A stretch of 9,740 nucleotides of DNA from an uncultured Flavobacterium sp. (GTDB taxonomy: Bacteria; Bacteroidota; Bacteroidia; Flavobacteriales; Flavobacteriaceae). Positions 6,911 through 9,740 of the stretch are shown here, piece after piece. Under the pieces are notes generated by a model. It was not told the DNA's origin. It saw only the letters and a program-made list of their open reading frames with translations, and made no database searches. Every line of letters starts with the position of its first letter. Positions within the stretch are counted from its first letter, which is position 1. The stretch is taken from the NCBI RefSeq assembly GCF_946481155.1, contig NZ_CAMLMK010000098.1, forward strand, positions 1 to 9,740, read 5' to 3'. The position numbers were made by a program, and so were the translations under genes.

Positions 6911-6945
6911 TTTTGAGTCGTTTTAAATTCACCTTTATATCTTTG
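6911..6945 (+). promoter_or_regulatory. Bacteroidota-type promoter candidate for the exported-protein gene
   Basis: TATCTTTG (6938-6945) matches TAnnTTTG exactly and ends 20 bases before the ATG at 6966. The best -33 match, TTTTG at 6911-6915, is 22 bases upstream, slightly longer than the preferred spacing. An imperfect inverted repeat (AATTTAAACG at 6896-6905 and CGTTTTAAATT at 6919-6929) overlaps the spacer. Confidence 0.5.
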
Positions 6946-6965
6946 ATACAAAATAGTTTAAACCG

Positions 6966-8225
6966 ATGCTTAAGAAAACGCTATATATCTTCCTATTTCT
7001 GATTTCGCTGTCAGCCAAAGCATCGTTTGTGCTGTTGCCAATGGATCATGAAACCCAGCAAAATCACCTAAAAGCGTACGGAATCACCTATTGGGCATTG
7101 GACAAACAATACAAAGTGAGCTGGTTGCTGAATTATCGCGGAGGTTCCTTTTTACTTCCCGATGCACCTGAAATCCGAAAAGAATGTCAGATTCGCGGTG
7201 TGAGTTTTGAAGTACTTTCCGATGCAACCGCTAATGGAATCCTAGACGAAATCAGTTCGCCTTCCCAGAATATGGAAACGGTAGTTTTGGAAAAAGCGCC
7301 GAAAATAGCAGTATATACCCCGAAAGGGAAACAGCCGTGGGATGATGCCGTAACTTTGGTCTTAACCTATGCCGAAATTCCTTTTACGCCGATTTATGAT
7401 GAGGAAGTTTTAAACGATGCATTGTTATTATATGACTGGCTGCATTTACATCATGAAGATTTTACCGGCCAGTACGGAAAATTCTTTGGTGCCTACAGAA
7501 ATGCACCATGGTATATCGAACAGAAAAAAGAATCCGAAGCTTTGGCTGCAAAATTAGGATACAGCAAAGTCTCTCAGGAGAAAATGGCAGTGGCCACTAA
7601 AATCAGGAATTTTGTGATTGGAGGCGGATTCATGTTTGCCATGTGTTCTGCAACGGACAGTTTCGATATCGCGCTTTCCGCAGAAGGGGTTGACATTTGC
7701 GAACCAATGTTCGACGGGGATGAAAGCGACGCTAACTATCAGACAAAAATCGATTATAACAATACCTTCGCTTTCAAGGATTTTATTTTAGAGCGAAACC
7801 CGATTGTTTATGAGTTCTCAAATATCGATGTTACCAATACCAGAAGGATTTTACCCGATGTAGATTACTTCACGCTGATGGAATATTCCGCAAAATGGGA
7901 TCCGATTCCAACAATGTTATGTCAAAATCACACCCAATTGGTAAAAGGTTTTATGGGACAGACCACGGCATTCGACAGTAATCTGATCAAATCAAACATA
8001 CTGGTTATGGGCGAAAACAAACAAAACGGAGAAGCGCGATACATTCACGGAACCAAAGGAAAAGGAATGTTTACCTATTACGGCGGCCACGATCCGGAAG
8101 ATTACCAGCATAAAGTAGGGGATGCTCCCACGGTTTTAGACCTGCACCCAAATTCACCGGGTTACCGATTGATTCTGAATAATGTGTTGTTCCCGGCAGC
8201 CAGAAAGAAAAAATTGAAAACGTAG
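6966..8225 (+). CDS. Exported protein of the family database-named 'asparagine synthetase B' (function unproven)
   Basis: The 419 residues start with a signal peptide (1-19: KK, a hydrophobic core, then 'SAKA' before Ser20), so the mature protein should be in the periplasm or outer envelope. I recognise it from family memory as the protein of about 420 residues that is annotated asparagine synthetase B in Flavobacteriia. The sequence does not support that name: there is no N-terminal nucleophile Cys2, no class II glutaminase and no PP-loop synthetase domain. Visible motifs are 'DWLHLHHEDFTGQYGKF' (157-173), 'GGGFMFAMCSATDSFDIAL' (219-237) with Cys227 at what could be a nucleophile elbow of a class I glutaminase-like fold, and 'YYGGHDPEDYQH' (371-382). 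The C-terminus is basic. It has its own promoter candidate and is convergent with cphA; a shared role in aspartate or asparagine-derived polymer metabolism would be inference. Confidence 0.8.
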   Translation: MLKKTLYIFLFLISLSAKASFVLLPMDHETQQNHLKAYGITYWALDKQYKVSWLLNYRGGSFLLPDAPEIRKECQIRGVSFEVLSDATANGILDEISSPSQNMETVVLEKAPKIAVYTPKGKQPWDDAVTLVLTYAEIPFTPIYDEEVLNDALLLYDWLHLHHEDFTGQYGKFFGAYRNAPWYIEQKKESEALAAKLGYSKVSQEKMAVATKIRNFVIGGGFMFAMCSATDSFDIALSAEGVDICEPMFDGDESDANYQTKIDYNNTFAFKDFILERNPIVYEFSNIDVTNTRRILPDVDYFTLMEYSAKWDPIPTMLCQNHTQLVKGFMGQTTAFDSNLIKSNILVMGENKQNGEARYIHGTKGKGMFTYYGGHDPEDYQHKVGDAPTVLDLHPNSPGYRLILNNVLFPAARKKKLKT

Positions 8226-8257
8226 TTTTTTTATGTTGTTTTTGAAATAACAGGAAT

Positions 8258-8294
8258 AAAAAAAGACGAAAGCATATCACTTTCGTCTTTTTTT
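8258..8294. terminator. Strong bidirectional intrinsic terminator
   Basis: AAAAAAAGACGAAAG (8258-8272) pairs perfectly with CTTTCGTCTTTTTTT (8280-8294) around the 7-base loop CATATCA. A T run reaches 8296 on the plus strand, and the A run gives a T run on the minus strand. It sits between two convergent genes and can end both transcripts. Confidence 0.92.
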
Positions 8295-8314
8295 TTATAG
8301 CATTTTTCGAATCT

Positions 8315-9740
8315 TTAGATCAGATTTTCTTCGTTTTCCTTATCCAGATATTCCTGAACAATATCAATGGCGTTGGTAATTACATCGCTCAAAGCCGTGA
8401 TGAAACTTCCTTCTTCGGCACAATTGATAGCATGTTTGATGGCTTCCACTTCTTTGGAAATAATCTCATGCGTCACGTTTCTGCCCGACGCTTGAATTCC
8501 TTCTAAAATTAAACCGATGATTTCTTCCTCAGTCCTGCCACGTAAATGCTTTTCCTGACGGATGATAATATGATCAAACATTCTTGCGGCAATCGTTGCA
8601 CATTCACGGATATCTTCGTCTCTTCGGTCACCAACACCGGCAATAATCCCGATTTTTTTGGTAGCTTCCACACTGCTCAAATATTCTTCCACACCTTTAT
8701 ATCCCGATGGATTATGAGCGAAGTCAATCAAAACTTTGAATTTCCTGAAATCGAAAATATTCATACGGCCTGGTGTCTGCGCTGCACTTGGAATGAAGGT
8801 CTGCAACGACAAACTGATATCTTCGGTTTTGAAACCCCAAAGGTAACTGGCCAGAGTAGCTGCCAAAACATTGGCAATCATGAATTTTGCCTTTCCGCCT
8901 AAAGTCAAAGGAACGAGCGTAGCTTTTTCAATACGGATTTTCCATTCCCCTTTTTTAATTGTGATATAGCCGTTTTCATAGACCGCGACAATTTTTCCTT
9001 CTTTGGCAAATTGTTGGATCGTCGGATTATCTTCCGTCATACTGAAATAGGCAATATTGCAATTCAGGTCTTTAGCGATTTTCAGGCAATATTCATCTTC
9101 CGCATTTAGAATTGCCCAGCCATCTTTTTTCACGCTTCGGACAACCGTACTTTTTACACGGGCCAAATCGTCTAATGTATCAATATCATTCATGCCTAAA
9201 TGGTCTTCCTGAATATTGGTCACAATCGCAATATCACATCGGCTAAAGCCAAGACCGGCACGAAGAATTCCGCCACGGGCAGTTTCCAATACAGCAAATT
9301 CCACGGTTGGATCTTTTAAAATATATTCCGCAGAGATTGGTCCCGTTGTATCACCCTTTTCCATCATGTGGTTTTGCACGTAAATCCCGTCGGAGGTTGT
9401 AAAGCCAACTTTATATCCATTGTTTTTTACGATATGGGCTAAAAGTCGGGTAGTGGTAGTTTTACCATTGGTTCCCGTAACAGCTATAATCGGAATACGA
9501 CTTGGTTTTCCCGGAGGATACAACATGTCGATAACCGGAGCGGCTACGTTTCTTGGCAAACCTTCCGAAGGAGCAAGGTGCATACGAAAACCAGGTGCAG
9601 CATTCACTTCCAGGATACAGCCGCCATTTTCTTTTAGAGGCTGTGTCAGGTTTTCGGCCATGATATCTACACCGCAAATGTCAAGACCGATAACACGGGA
9701 AATTCTTTCGCAAAGGAAAATATTCTCAGGATACATCATA
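8315..9740 (-). CDS. cphA: Cyanophycin synthetase, C-terminal half (partial, 5' end outside window)
   Basis: About 474 residues remain of a protein that is usually some 870-900 long; the Met codons at the edge are internal. Numbered from the first visible Met, the end of the ATP-grasp domain appears as 'LEVNAAPGFRMHLAPSEG' (43-60). The Mur-ligase-like domain follows, with P-loop 'GTNGKTTTT' (89-97), 'TNIQEDHLG' (174-182), 'NVLAA' (290-294), 'PGRMN' (323-327), 'DFAHNPSGY' (339-347) and 'GDRRDEDI' (370-377). These are the usual cyanophycin synthetase motifs. The enzyme builds multi-L-arginyl-poly-L-aspartate, an intracellular nitrogen and carbon reserve: the ATP-grasp part adds aspartate, the Mur-ligase part adds arginine. 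All visible catalytic motifs are intact. A cyanophycinase or isoaspartyl peptidase gene would be expected to the right. It converges on the exported-protein gene across a shared terminator. Confidence 0.93.
   Translation of the reverse strand, partial: MMYPENIFLCERISRVIGLDICGVDIMAENLTQPLKENGGCILEVNAAPGFRMHLAPSEGLPRNVAAPVIDMLYPPGKPSRIPIIAVTGTNGKTTTTRLLAHIVKNNGYKVGFTTSDGIYVQNHMMEKGDTTGPISAEYILKDPTVEFAVLETARGGILRAGLGFSRCDIAIVTNIQEDHLGMNDIDTLDDLARVKSTVVRSVKKDGWAILNAEDEYCLKIAKDLNCNIAYFSMTEDNPTIQQFAKEGKIVAVYENGYITIKKGEWKIRIEKATLVPLTLGGKAKFMIANVLAATLASYLWGFKTEDISLSLQTFIPSAAQTPGRMNIFDFRKFKVLIDFAHNPSGYKGVEEYLSSVEATKKIGIIAGVGDRRDEDIRECATIAARMFDHIIIRQEKHLRGRTEEEIIGLILEGIQASGRNVTHEIISKEVEAIKHAINCAEEGSFITALSDVITNAIDIVQEYLDKENEENLI

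Noticed and set aside
8546..8902. Plus-strand ORF of 118 residues
   Set aside because: It is antisense to the well-supported cphA Mur-ligase region and shows no domain of its own.

Overview
The window looks like chromosome of a member of the Flavobacteriia (Flavobacterium or a close relative). The signs are low G+C, very short spacers, starts without a Shine-Dalgarno sequence, promoter candidates of the Bacteroidota type (TTTG, about 19 bases, TAnnTTTG), an adhesin with SprB-type repeats, and the exported '(asparagine synthetase B)'-named family typical of this class. I see no tRNA, rRNA, CRISPR array, insertion sequence or prophage module.

Left part (1-4127, minus strand, transcribed right to left): four genes in a row. 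In order of transcription they are a tail-collar (MdpB-type) protein, a periplasmic-binding-protein fold without a signal peptide, a formyltransferase with an intact Asn-His-Asp triad, and a secreted multi-domain adhesin that runs off the left edge inside its SprB-repeat array. The gaps are 54, 0 and 43 bases, and a hairpin terminator or attenuator lies in the first gap. This looks like a cell-surface structure cassette with a cytosolic ligand-binding protein and a modifying enzyme built in. It is the most unusual part of the window.

Centre (4128-6880): a 306-base divergent intergenic region carries a promoter candidate for each direction. To its right is a very tight plus-strand operon: a 112-residue protein of unknown function ending in a Cys cluster, a seven-helix membrane protein, a HisKA_3-type histidine kinase almost without a sensor domain, and a NarL/LuxR-type response regulator. 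The gaps are 3, -4 and 3 bases. Inference: the membrane protein supplies the input for the kinase, and the regulator may control the divergent promoters and so the surface cassette.

Right part (6881-9740): an exported protein of the family that databases call 'asparagine synthetase B', although it has no AsnB domains. It is followed by a strong bidirectional terminator and then, convergently, the C-terminal half of cyanophycin synthetase (cphA), whose start lies beyond the right edge.
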